DNA of 64,000 nt. Origin: Mucilaginibacter sp. SMC90 (GTDB taxonomy: Bacteria > Bacteroidota > Bacteroidia > Sphingobacteriales > Sphingobacteriaceae). Shown here one piece after another: positions 50,658 through 58,844 of this stretch (position 1 is the stretch's first letter; every line of letters begins with the position of its first letter). The DNA is taken from NCBI RefSeq assembly GCF_022811725.1, contig NZ_CP094527.1, positions 6,262,001-6,326,000 on the forward strand. Reading direction: 5' to 3'. A model generated the notes under the pieces. It worked only from the letters and a program-made list of their open reading frames with translations. It made no database searches and was not told the DNA's origin. Position numbers and translations under genes: made by a program.

Positions 50658-52919
50658 ATGAACATACAGGATTTTAAACGAATTTTAATATCATTTGCTG
50701 ATAGCTCAAATGATATAATAATTGATAAAGGCAAAGTTACTGGACTTATACGTGGTGAAGTTTTAGAAATAGAGCTTCTAGATAAAGATGGCGAGTTGTA
50801 TGTAAAGGAAGATGGAGAAGATATAAAGGCTCGCATCTGGATTTCAAAAAGATTGGCTCAACTTGAACAATTGGCTGATAGAATTAAAGAGTATTCTACA
50901 TCTATTAAAGATTTTATAAACCCTACAGGGGTTTTACTTGATGACATTGATAGTGATCCAACAGAAATTGAACAGCCTACTGATAACGTTACTGAATGCT
51001 TGCGGATAAAGTTAGGTCAAAAAATCCCAGGCACCACTAGAGTGGTTTATTTAACATCAGATGCTGGGGAAGGAAAGACTACAGTCATAACTCACCTTGC
51101 CGTTACACAAGCTGATCTTTTTAAGAAAAAGAAAACGGATTGGCTTTTACTGCCTATCCCTTTAGGTGGAAGACCATTTCTAAGATTTGATGATATCGTT
51201 ATTGCATCGTTAGTCAACAGATTGCGCTTTCGTTTATTTTATTATGAGTCATTTATTGAATTGGTTCGTCTTGGTTTGATTGTACCAGCTTTCGATGGTT
51301 TTGAGGAAATGTTCATGGTTAGTTCAAGTGGCGAAGCGCTTTCAGCGACAGGGCAGCTTATGACCAAACTTAATTCTTCAGGAAATGTTCTTATAGCGGC
51401 AAGACAAGCATATTTTGACTATAAAGGATTTGGTGCGCAGGCTAAGCTGTTTGACACCATAAGTATGGATTCCGTAGCATTTGCTAAAGTCGCTATTAAT
51501 AGATGGAACAAAAATCAGTTTGAAGAGTACGCAATATCAAGAAATATTAATGACGGCGAAGAAATTTATGATATTGTAAATGCGCAGTTAGGATCAGATC
51601 ATCCTTTACTTACACGGCCAGTTTTAGTGAATAAATTGTTAAGTGTAGTTGAGACAACCGGAAATATAGGTAAGATTTCAGAAGCTCTAAAAAACTCGAC
51701 AGACTATTTCCCGAATTTTGTGGACGCGATAATTATAAGAGAAGCGGACACAAAATGGATTGATACTTCAGGGGAAAACAAGCCACTTCTTACAATTAAT
51801 CAACATTACGAACTTCTTGCTACAGTTGCAGAAGAAATGTGGTTAAACAATACCAATTCCTTACCTTTCAACATTATTGACCTTTTATCGGATCTTTACT
51901 CCGAATCAAATGGTTTTTCCGTACAAATAAGTCGCCAAGTTAAAGAACGATTAAAACAACATGCCCTCTTGGTTAAGGCAGAAGGTATAAACCAATTGAG
52001 ATTTGATCACGAAGAATTTCAAGAATTTTTCTTAGGAATCAGTTTCTACAACACACTTAAGAATAACAAAATTCAGGACTTTAAAAACTTATTGAGAAAG
52101 GGATTAATATTTGGTCAAACAGTAGAGGTTTTAGCCACTTTTTGTAGAAGTGAGAAAGACTTTACTTTGAAAAGGATGTCAGAAATTTTTGCTCTCATTC
52201 AGACAAACGAAAATTCAACCTCATATATTAAGGAAAACTGTGGTAACATTATTCTTAAGTCTCTATCCCATAAAGACAGCTCAAGTATTTTATTGGAAAA
52301 TTATTCATTTCCCGTGGATGGATTGAAAGGTATATCATTAAAAAATTTAACAATTAAAAACTCGTACTTCCAAACATCTGTAATTTTGGGAACTGAGATT
52401 GAGAATTGTAAATTTAACAATTGCACATTTGACAATCTCGAAATCATTAACGATCACAACAGTATAAAAGACGGAATTTTTAAGGAGTGCGAAATTATGG
52501 CGGTTCAAAACTCTAGTAAGGAAATAGATTATTATGATCCTTTTAATATTGAAAAAGAGCTCATTAGCATAGGTTTTAAATTTGAAAGATCTGTTTCGTC
52601 GCAAGATGATTTGCCTAAAGAAACCACGATTGATGATGATCTAGCGCTGGTACAGAAAGCTCTTAGGCGATTTATTCGAGGAAATCAAATCAATGATGAT
52701 GTATTTAGGATTAAACTCGGAAAGGATGCAGAGTACTTTATTGATGATTTACTTCCTCTTCTACTTCAAGAGAAATTATTGGCTGAAGTCGATTATCAAG
52801 GATCTGGTAAAAAGCGAAGATTTAAACTCATAGCTCCCTTTGACAAAATTAATAACGCTTTAAAAACAAGTAGTGGAAGTTTCGAGACGTTTATTAAGAA
52901 TATGAAAGATGCCAAATAA
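50658..52919 (+). CDS. STAND/NACHT-like NTPase with C-terminal pentapeptide-like repeats
   Basis: A 753-residue protein. Walker A is TSDAGEGKTT (~residues 134-143), the Walker B-like site is LIVPAFDGFEEM (~208-219), and a helical region follows (AEEMWLNNTNSLPFNIIDLL; RFDHEEFQEFFLGISFYNTL, the typical NACHT C-terminal fragment). Residues ~555-620 contain a beta-helix-like set of repeats (LKNLTIKNSYFQTSVILGTE; IENCKFNNCTFDNLEI). The N-terminal ~110 residues are an uncharacterised sensor or adaptor. A spacing of 1 nt to the NYN gene indicates a shared operon; a defence role is inferred. Confidence 0.8.
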   Translation: MNIQDFKRILISFADSSNDIIIDKGKVTGLIRGEVLEIELLDKDGELYVKEDGEDIKARIWISKRLAQLEQLADRIKEYSTSIKDFINPTGVLLDDIDSDPTEIEQPTDNVTECLRIKLGQKIPGTTRVVYLTSDAGEGKTTVITHLAVTQADLFKKKKTDWLLLPIPLGGRPFLRFDDIVIASLVNRLRFRLFYYESFIELVRLGLIVPAFDGFEEMFMVSSSGEALSATGQLMTKLNSSGNVLIAARQAYFDYKGFGAQAKLFDTISMDSVAFAKVAINRWNKNQFEEYAISRNINDGEEIYDIVNAQLGSDHPLLTRPVLVNKLLSVVETTGNIGKISEALKNSTDYFPNFVDAIIIREADTKWIDTSGENKPLLTINQHYELLATVAEEMWLNNTNSLPFNIIDLLSDLYSESNGFSVQISRQVKERLKQHALLVKAEGINQLRFDHEEFQEFFLGISFYNTLKNNKIQDFKNLLRKGLIFGQTVEVLATFCRSEKDFTLKRMSEIFALIQTNENSTSYIKENCGNIILKSLSHKDSSSILLENYSFPVDGLKGISLKNLTIKNSYFQTSVILGTEIENCKFNNCTFDNLEIINDHNSIKDGIFKECEIMAVQNSSKEIDYYDPFNIEKELISIGFKFERSVSSQDDLPKETTIDDDLALVQKALRRFIRGNQINDDVFRIKLGKDAEYFIDDLLPLLLQEKLLAEVDYQGSGKKRRFKLIAPFDKINNALKTSSGSFETFIKNMKDAK

Positions 52920-52966
52920 TCAGGTGTAAATGTGTATATCAATTAAAAGTCTAAATGAATTCTAAT

Positions 52967-54091
52967 TTAAAAGTCGCTTAAGTTAAAAACTTTTGAACGA
53001 TCAATTGTATTATTTTCGGTATCAATGTTTGAGATATTGAATTTTAAGCATGAGAGCACAAAATCGGCAAATTCATCTTTATAATTTCCTCCGTTAGGGT
53101 TATGAAGTTTTCTATTGATTGCACCAGTGAATATATCAATGGCTTGTATGAAAAAATTACCCTCAGAGGCGACAGCGCTAAATTGTCCGAGGTAAAGTCC
53201 CTGAATTTTTTGGCTGGTGAGACGTTCTTTTATATTTTCAAGTTTAAGCTGATCACTGCCCTTTTCTTCTTCATCAATCCAAACTTGGAGATATCGAGGC
53301 AGTGGAGCTCTTCCTGTTGAATTTTCGTGTTCTACTCCCTTGGTAAGTAAATGGTAAGTTAGGTCGGTTATTGCTGTGCCTTTACCTTTTATTCCCATGT
53401 TATTTATAACAATGAGTTTAAATCCTACGTCTGGATGTTTGGAAAGAAATAACGTAAAAAATTCTTTATAATCATCCAGCTTGTTTTTAGATAATTCTGC
53501 AAAATGAAATTCATAGGTAATTTCTTTGAATTTTTTCCAATTTGTTAATTCCTTATGCGAAAGAATAGTGGAATAATTATAACTCAATACCCAAAGAGAA
53601 CCGACTGACAGATAGGCTTGCGTTTTACCAGTTTCATCAATATAAACGGAATACATGCCCATTCCGGCTGGCTTATCGCTTATGGCATCTTGCTTTTTAT
53701 CTTCCTCCAAAACCCCTCGGTGCCGTTTAATCTCGTCATCGGCCTGAAATAATTTATATTCATTTTGTATTTTTGCCCGAATGCGTGTAAGCGAGCTAAT
53801 CCTCGTTAAGCTATACATCTGTTCTTTTGAAATCGTAGAACCCTGTAATATATTGTCCTCAAACGTTTGCCAGTACGACCAAGCAAGTTCAATATCAGAA
53901 TTCCTTGCATCGTTTGAATTGTTTAATATTAAAGCAACTCTATCTTTAATATTTTCAATATTGCCGCTAACTACTTTATTTAGCAGCTCAGTTTTTTCGG
54001 CTTCAATTAGTTTTATCTTTTCAATTTGTTCTTCAGTAAATTCAATGCTGTCTTTATTTGAAGAATTAATGGGATTTTCGGGGATGCTCAT
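52967..54091 (-). CDS. DUF3800-domain protein
   Basis: A 374-residue protein. The conserved signature YIDETGKTQAYLSVGSLWVL (~149-168) with later FIQAIDIFTGAINRKLHN matches DUF3800, an RNase H-like fold frequently found in defence islands. The N-terminal ~130 residues are helical and unassigned. It converges with the NTPase gene (47 nt between stops). Confidence 0.85.
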   Translation of the reverse strand: MSIPENPINSSNKDSIEFTEEQIEKIKLIEAEKTELLNKVVSGNIENIKDRVALILNNSNDARNSDIELAWSYWQTFEDNILQGSTISKEQMYSLTRISSLTRIRAKIQNEYKLFQADDEIKRHRGVLEEDKKQDAISDKPAGMGMYSVYIDETGKTQAYLSVGSLWVLSYNYSTILSHKELTNWKKFKEITYEFHFAELSKNKLDDYKEFFTLFLSKHPDVGFKLIVINNMGIKGKGTAITDLTYHLLTKGVEHENSTGRAPLPRYLQVWIDEEEKGSDQLKLENIKERLTSQKIQGLYLGQFSAVASEGNFFIQAIDIFTGAINRKLHNPNGGNYKDEFADFVLSCLKFNISNIDTENNTIDRSKVFNLSDF

Positions 54092-55106
54092 ATTGCTGTT
54101 GATAAAGTTGTAAATTGGTTTTCAGGGCTTTGGGGAAACAAACCTAATATATTGAATATATTTAATCGATTATATAAAAATTGCCAGTAAAAACTTAAGC
54201 AAATGACGCTCCCTTCAGAGAGCTATCAATAAAGAAGAAACTGGTCTTGTTAGGGTTTGCTAAAACAGGTAGCTCAAGCAGGATTTTGCTATCTTAGTTA
54301 GCAGCTTCTAATCCTGTCGAGACTTTCAAGAATAGATTAATTAGTTCAACTTATGTCCAGTTGGCGGACGAAATCCATGTCCTCGAACTGGGCTATAGCC
54401 AACTAAATAATAGCAGATAGATTTCTGATACTATCCTTCAAGTGGTTCGACATTAGTCCTGACCGGGCTAACCGCCATGGTTAGCCCGGTCAGGACTCGA
54501 ATCATTATTCAAGGCCTAAAAATCTCTTAGGTTCACCCCTCTTCCAATTTCATTAACAGATTCCCCAAACAAAGGCTTGCTGACGGTTTCTTTTGCTTCT
54601 TTTCTTTACGTTTTAGCCCACCCTTTTCCAAACACAGACAACCTGATTTTTTTGTATTATGTTAAGTAGCGCCAAACCCCATTATTGCATTTCATTGATG
54701 TCGTACTATTAAAACAGAGGCAATTACCTCAAATCAAGATGCAGCTAATAGTCGCAAATCTTCCAAAAAGGGGTTCGAAAACGTTTTCCTATGGCTACTT
54801 AAAGAAACGGCCATATTTGGTTATTTCTTTTTTCATTTGCTTAACTTTTTGGGAGTTAGTTTATTATCGTAGTTTTTTTGTTTCAAAAAGGTTGTTCGAT
54901 ATTTTGGTCCAGTATGTCACCAAACTACGTTCTTTTCCCAAGAACGACCCTGATAGTCTGTAAACGGCAATTTTGGGGTTCGATTCTCCTTGCTCATTAA
55001 ATCCGGATTTTACTGGTATTGGGGCTGCCTTAACGTTTGATTTCATCTTTTCAATTGGTGTACATACGATGTTGCTAACTGATAAGGTCTTACTCAAAAT
55101 TTATAT
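54092..55106. other. Long non-coding region right of the defence island
   Basis: About 1 kb with no convincing gene. It contains a perfect 19-bp hairpin (54455-54497) and AT-rich sequence before the AraC gene. Short frames here (54685-54963 plus, 54864-55097 minus) show no family features. Confidence 0.55.
54455..54497. repeat. Perfect 19-bp inverted repeat (hairpin)
   Basis: AGTCCTGACCGGGCTAACC, a 5-nt loop GCCAT, then the exact complement GGTTAGCCCGGTCAGGACT. It is GC-rich inside an AT-rich gap, has no U-tract on either side, and is stronger than needed for a terminator. Candidate terminator, REP-like element, or mobile-element remnant. Confidence 0.7.
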
Positions 55107-55123
55107 ATTTGTATAATTTTTCT
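55107..55123 (+). promoter_or_regulatory. Regulatory box 1 (upstream of AraC gene)
   Basis: ATTTGTATAATTTTTCT, 19 nt before the AraC start. Nearly identical to the box at 57944-57960 and closely similar to those at 56004 and 58065; see findings. Confidence 0.55.
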
Positions 55124-55141
55124 CTTTTAATCAATAAATAT

Positions 55142-55996
55142 ATGGTAAAAGAACAATTATACGAGCCATTCACTGTGTCAGTCGAGACAATGAATGAATT
55201 TCCAAAACGGGCCAGGCAAAACGCTTTTTTTGAATTGGTGTACATTCTTTCTGGAGAAGGAAAACATTGCGTCAACGATAATCGCTATGCCTATCGTACC
55301 GGTGATATGTTCCTATTTGCCCCTGACGACCTGCATGATTTTAAGATCGAAACGACTACCGAGTTCTTCTTTCTTCGCTTCAACGATATCTATTTAAAAT
55401 CAAACGGTATTATTAAGGATAATGTTCAGCGGATGGAATATCTGTTGTACAATGCCAAACAAATTTCCGGATCGATATTGCGTTATGAGACCGATAAACC
55501 ACTGGTGAAAATGATGGTGGAAACCATTATCCGGGAAAGAGTTAACCGCATTAATTGCTGGGACAAACTTACACTGGCCTTAGTGAACGCTTTAGTGGTG
55601 GTCATCGGGCGAAGCATTGAAATGAACCTGCCAGAGCAGTTCGCGGAAGATAAAGAAGATAAAGCGCTCGATATTTTACAATATATCCAGGCTAATATTT
55701 ACGATCCGAAGCTGACCAAAGCGGAACACATCAGTGATAAGTTCGGCATTTCACTGAGCTATCTCGGCCGTTATTTCAAAAAGCATGCGGACCAAACCAT
55801 GCAGGATTATATCGCCCATTATAAACTCAAGCTGATCGAGAATCGATTACAATACAGCAAAATGCGTATCTCTGAGATCGTGGAAGAGCTGGGCTTTGCC
55901 GATGAAAGCCATTTCAACAAATTCTTTAAGAAGCAAAAAGGTATGAACCCCTCTCAATTCCGCCAAAATGCGGAAAGTAAGGCCGTTTCTGCATAA
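55142..55996 (+). CDS. AraC-family transcriptional regulator
   Basis: About 284 residues from ATG 55142 (MVKEQLYEPFTVSVETMNEF), better than the upstream in-frame start at 55109. The N-terminal half is a cupin-like sensing domain (YRTGDMFLFAPDDLHDFKIE). The C-terminal DNA-binding domain has two helix-turn-helix motifs (KAEHISDKFGISLSYLGRYF; RISEIVEELGFADESHFNKF), then FKKQKGMNPSQFRQ. It starts a locus of transporters and repair functions and probably controls them via the boxes around it. Confidence 0.9.
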   Translation: MVKEQLYEPFTVSVETMNEFPKRARQNAFFELVYILSGEGKHCVNDNRYAYRTGDMFLFAPDDLHDFKIETTTEFFFLRFNDIYLKSNGIIKDNVQRMEYLLYNAKQISGSILRYETDKPLVKMMVETIIRERVNRINCWDKLTLALVNALVVVIGRSIEMNLPEQFAEDKEDKALDILQYIQANIYDPKLTKAEHISDKFGISLSYLGRYFKKHADQTMQDYIAHYKLKLIENRLQYSKMRISEIVEELGFADESHFNKFFKKQKGMNPSQFRQNAESKAVSA

Positions 55997-56003
55997 ATGA
56001 CAG

Positions 56004-56021
56004 ATTTGTACAAAATTTACG
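56004..56021 (+). promoter_or_regulatory. Regulatory box 2 (upstream of MFS gene)
   Basis: ATTTGTACAAAATTTACG, 67 nt before the MFS start. Shares TTGTA-AA..TTT with boxes 1, 3 and 4; contains the palindrome TTTGTACAAA. Confidence 0.55.
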
Positions 56022-56088
56022 AAACAGAAGACAAACGATAGCAGCCGGGCCCTTGCGAACTTTGTATGGTTATTTAAGCAATCATACA

Positions 56089-57285
56089 ATGGAACGCATC
56101 GAAGATCTTAACATCGATAAAAAACCTTACCTGGTTAGCCCGCATAACCGGAGCGTAGTTTATATTCTCGCCCTGGGCGTCTTTGGCATTATTACAACGG
56201 AGTTTGGCGTGATCGGCATCCTGCCGGAACTGGCCGCCCGCTTTCATATTTCTATCGCGCAGGCAGGCTGGCTGCTTACCGCCTTCGCCTTAACCATCGC
56301 CGTTTCGGGCCCTTTTATTACCCTGGCTGTATCACACATTAACCGCAAAGCCGCTTTATCGGTTGTGCTTGGAATATTTATTTTATCCAATCTTTTCTCC
56401 ATGATAGCACCCAGCTTTGGATGGCTGCTGGCCGCCCGGATATTGCCTGCCTTCTTTCATCCGATATTTTTCTCGGTAGCCATGGGCACTGCAGCGCAAT
56501 CGGTCGAGCCGGCCAAAGCCCCCAAAGCAGTAGCTATTGTCTTTTCGGGGATAAGCGTAGGTACGGTATTGGGTGTGCCATTAACGGTATTTTTTGCCGA
56601 CCTGTTTGACTGGCGCGCGGCATTTGCCGTTTCGGCGGTGATTAACCTGATCGCGGTACTGGCGCTATTATTTCTTTTGCCGTCTATGCCTGTTACTGAA
56701 CGCCCATCATTCGGTAGTCAATTATGCATTCTTAAGAAGAAAAAAACCTGGTGGAGCATCATCACCACGATCCTGATCATTACCGGGATGACTGTGAGCT
56801 ATGGCTACATGGCCGATTATCTTAAAAACGTGGCACTTATGAATGGTAAAATGATCAGTATTGCCATGCTGCTTTTTGGTGGCGCAGGCGTATTTGGTAA
56901 TTTATTGATCGGCCACCTGTTGAGCCGTAACAAGGGGCAGACGGTATGGTTATTTTTTGTTGGCTTGATTGTGGTACAGGCTATCTTGTTTGTTGTTGCG
57001 AAACAGTTTTACCCGGCATTTGCATCGGTCGTGATTTGGGGCTTTATCCATACCGGCGGGTTTCTTTTAGGACAGACGCTGATCACCAGTTCGGCGCCGG
57101 AAGCCCCTGAATTTGCCAGCAGTATTTTTGTGTCCGCAGGTAATACGGGCTTTGCAGCCGGCTCATTTGCCGGTGGTGCAGCCATTAATGCTTTTGGGGT
57201 ACAGGCATTGCCTTTGGCCAGTATCGCAGTATTACTTGCTGCCGCCCTGTGGTTTCTTGTTCAGCAAAGGCTGAGCAAAAATTAA
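56089..57285 (+). CDS. MFS drug-efflux transporter (DHA1 type)
   Basis: About 398 residues from ATG 56089 (MERIEDLNIDKKPYLVSPHN). Twelve hydrophobic helices; the first contains YILALGVFGIITTEFGVIGI, typical of the AraJ/YdhP-like DHA1 group that exports sugars, arabinose-like compounds or drugs. The second half has VWLFFVGLIVVQAILFVVAK and GFIHTGGFLLGQTLIT. It lies directly after the AraC regulator and before the glycosylase, tail-to-tail with it. Confidence 0.9.
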   Translation: MERIEDLNIDKKPYLVSPHNRSVVYILALGVFGIITTEFGVIGILPELAARFHISIAQAGWLLTAFALTIAVSGPFITLAVSHINRKAALSVVLGIFILSNLFSMIAPSFGWLLAARILPAFFHPIFFSVAMGTAAQSVEPAKAPKAVAIVFSGISVGTVLGVPLTVFFADLFDWRAAFAVSAVINLIAVLALLFLLPSMPVTERPSFGSQLCILKKKKTWWSIITTILIITGMTVSYGYMADYLKNVALMNGKMISIAMLLFGGAGVFGNLLIGHLLSRNKGQTVWLFFVGLIVVQAILFVVAKQFYPAFASVVIWGFIHTGGFLLGQTLITSSAPEAPEFASSIFVSAGNTGFAAGSFAGGAAINAFGVQALPLASIAVLLAAALWFLVQQRLSKN

Positions 57286-57297
57286 GAAAGCGGATTG

Positions 57298-57339
57298 AAA
57301 AAACAAAGGCCGCCCGTACTCAGGCAGTCTTTGTTTTTT
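57298..57339. terminator. Bidirectional terminator between MFS and glycosylase genes
   Basis: AAAAAACAAAG (57298-57308) pairs with CTTTGTTTTTT (57329-57339), with additional GCC/GGC pairing inside. It spans the end of the glycosylase gene (stop at 57320-57322) and serves both convergent genes. Confidence 0.75.
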
Positions 57340-57898
57340 GCTGGCTATTGATCCATTGCCATAAATGCACGCAGAGATAGGTACGGTACGGCCGCCATTG
57401 TTCGGCTAAGACGATAATATCCGCTCTCAATTTTTTACGGCTAGTCTTATCCAGCCCAAATAACATAGCCATCGCGTTTTGGATGCCCAGGTCGTCGGCT
57501 ACAAATACGTCCTCCCGGCCCAGGCTGAACATGAGCAGAATGTGGATTGTCCATTGACCAATGCCTTTGATCTCACCTACATATTTGTAGATCTCCTCTT
57601 CAGTCATCCCATTTAACTTGCCGGCACTTAAACCCTGATCGATATCATATTGCGCTACATTTTTGATGTACCCGGCCTTTGATGCAGAAAGTCCGATAGA
57701 ACGCAATTGCTCCATGGGGGTATCGATCACCTGTTGCGGTGCTGGTTCCAAGCCGCCATACAAGTTTAGAAAGCGCTTATAAGTTACGTCGGCTACTTTG
57801 GTAGATAATTGCTGGTTGATAATGGAGGTATAAAGCGCCAGCGGTATGTTATCTCTCAGCTTGAGCTCATAGGGTTCCAGGTTCGCGAACATGGTCAT
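57320..57898 (-). CDS. DNA-3-methyladenine glycosylase (AlkA-like HhH-GPD), truncated start
   Basis: A 192-residue frame. The helix-hairpin-helix is GEIKGIGQWTIHILLMFSLG and the catalytic Asp lies in VFVADDLGIQ. SIINQQLSTKVADVTYKRF is the substrate-binding helix segment. It removes alkylated bases. In the same frame upstream, an ATG at 57943 encodes MAYPYFEQLSTDP and then an amber TAG (57902-57904), followed by LMTMFANLEPYELKL. The upstream peptide resembles the expected N-terminus, so the natural gene may have been cut by a nonsense mutation, with restart at ATG 57898. Confidence 0.85.
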   Translation of the reverse strand: MTMFANLEPYELKLRDNIPLALYTSIINQQLSTKVADVTYKRFLNLYGGLEPAPQQVIDTPMEQLRSIGLSASKAGYIKNVAQYDIDQGLSAGKLNGMTEEEIYKYVGEIKGIGQWTIHILLMFSLGREDVFVADDLGIQNAMAMLFGLDKTSRKKLRADIIVLAEQWRPYRTYLCVHLWQWINSQQKTKTA

Positions 57899-57943
57899 GA
57901 GCTACGGATCAGTTGAGAGTTGTTCAAAATAAGGGTATGCCAT

Positions 57944-57960
57944 ATTTGTATAATTTTTCT
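57944..57960 (-). promoter_or_regulatory. Regulatory box 3 (upstream of glycosylase gene)
   Basis: ATTTGTATAATTTTTCT on the plus strand, directly upstream of the putative full-length ATG at 57943 of the glycosylase. Identical over 17 bases to box 1. Confidence 0.55.
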
Positions 57961-58064
57961 ATTAACAAGGTTAGATATTTGCTATCATCCATTAAATAAG
58001 TTTAAAATTAGACATAAGCGCTAATTTAATCTGTTATTTGATTGTAATTGTAAAGTTTTGAAAG

Positions 58065-58082
58065 AATTGTACAATTTTTACG
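58065..58082. promoter_or_regulatory. Regulatory box 4 (upstream of TetR gene)
   Basis: AATTGTACAATTTTTACG, about 80 nt before the TetR start and between the divergent glycosylase and TetR genes. Shares TTGTACAA..TTTACG with box 2 and AATTTTT with boxes 1 and 3. Confidence 0.55.
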
Positions 58083-58124
58083 AAAGCAATGACAATAAAA
58101 TACATCTGTATCTGATGTAACTTT

Positions 58125-58155
58125 GTATTGTAAATCAAAACAAAATTTACAATAC
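58125..58155 (+). promoter_or_regulatory. TetR operator candidate
   Basis: A perfect 11-bp inverted repeat, GTATTGTAAAT and ATTTACAATAC, separated by 9 bp and ending 3 nt before the TetR start. A TAACTTTG -7-like element (58118-58125) abuts it, so binding would block transcription of tetR and probably of the efflux operon. Confidence 0.75.
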
Positions 58156-58158
58156 GTT

Positions 58159-58758
58159 ATGGGAAGTAAAGATAGAATACAACGATTAAAAGAGCATACC
58201 CGCAGCAATATATTGCAGGCCGCTTTGAAAATCGTTAAGCACAACGGCTGGCATGCACTCAACATGCGCCGGATAGCCGAAGATATAGATTACACTGCAC
58301 CTGTTATATATGAATACTTTAATGGCAAAGATGCGCTGGTAGGCGAATTATCGGCAAATGGCTTCCGCAAACTCGCCGGCGCTATCGGCAAAGCAAAGAA
58401 CGGTCATATTGCCCCGGTTAAACAATTGGAAGCGATGTGGCTCGCCTACTGGAACTTTGCTTTTACCGAAAAAGAGCTTTATCAGGCCATGTTTGGTGTG
58501 GAGGTAAGCTGCAGCGCCATGAAGGAAGGTTTTGCCAAAACAGAACAAATACCCGCATTATTTAACAAGGTGATCCGTGAATTGATAGGCGATAGCAATG
58601 CCACCGAAGATATGATCAGCACCAAATACTTTACCCTTTGGTCGGTAGTACATGGCCTGATCGCCATAAACCTGATCAATAAAGGTAAATCAGAAGAGAT
58701 CAACCAGATGGTCCTGCACGAGGCCATTAATAATACTATCGCTACCATCACTCATTAA
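58159..58758 (+). CDS. TetR-family regulator of the RND efflux operon
   Basis: About 199 residues from ATG 58159 (MGSKDRIQRLKEHTRSNILQ). The helix-turn-helix is MRRIAEDIDYTAPVIYEYFN (~30-49), followed by a helical ligand domain (WLAYWNFAFTEKELYQAMFG). The perfect palindrome just upstream is its likely autoregulatory site, and it lies 86 bp ahead of the RND adaptor gene, so it likely represses the pump and releases it on ligand binding. A non-ATG start at 58123 is unlikely because it would fall inside the operator. Confidence 0.88.
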   Translation: MGSKDRIQRLKEHTRSNILQAALKIVKHNGWHALNMRRIAEDIDYTAPVIYEYFNGKDALVGELSANGFRKLAGAIGKAKNGHIAPVKQLEAMWLAYWNFAFTEKELYQAMFGVEVSCSAMKEGFAKTEQIPALFNKVIRELIGDSNATEDMISTKYFTLWSVVHGLIAINLINKGKSEEINQMVLHEAINNTIATITH

Positions 58759-58844
58759 TTTTTTGAATATCACTTAACAGCGATAGATCATTTAACTCAA
58801 TTAACAAAAAAGAATATAACAGCAAATAATTTAAAAATAAGATC

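Noticed and set aside
54181..54440. Possible decayed minus-strand gene in the gap (short open stretches separated by stops)
   Set aside because: Stretches such as VELINLFLKVSTGLEAAN are too short and match nothing I can name; not enough support.
54685..54963. 92-codon plus-strand frame in the gap after the defence island
   Set aside because: No signal, domain or homologous feature; AT-rich low-quality sequence and a divergent overlapping frame (54864-55097).
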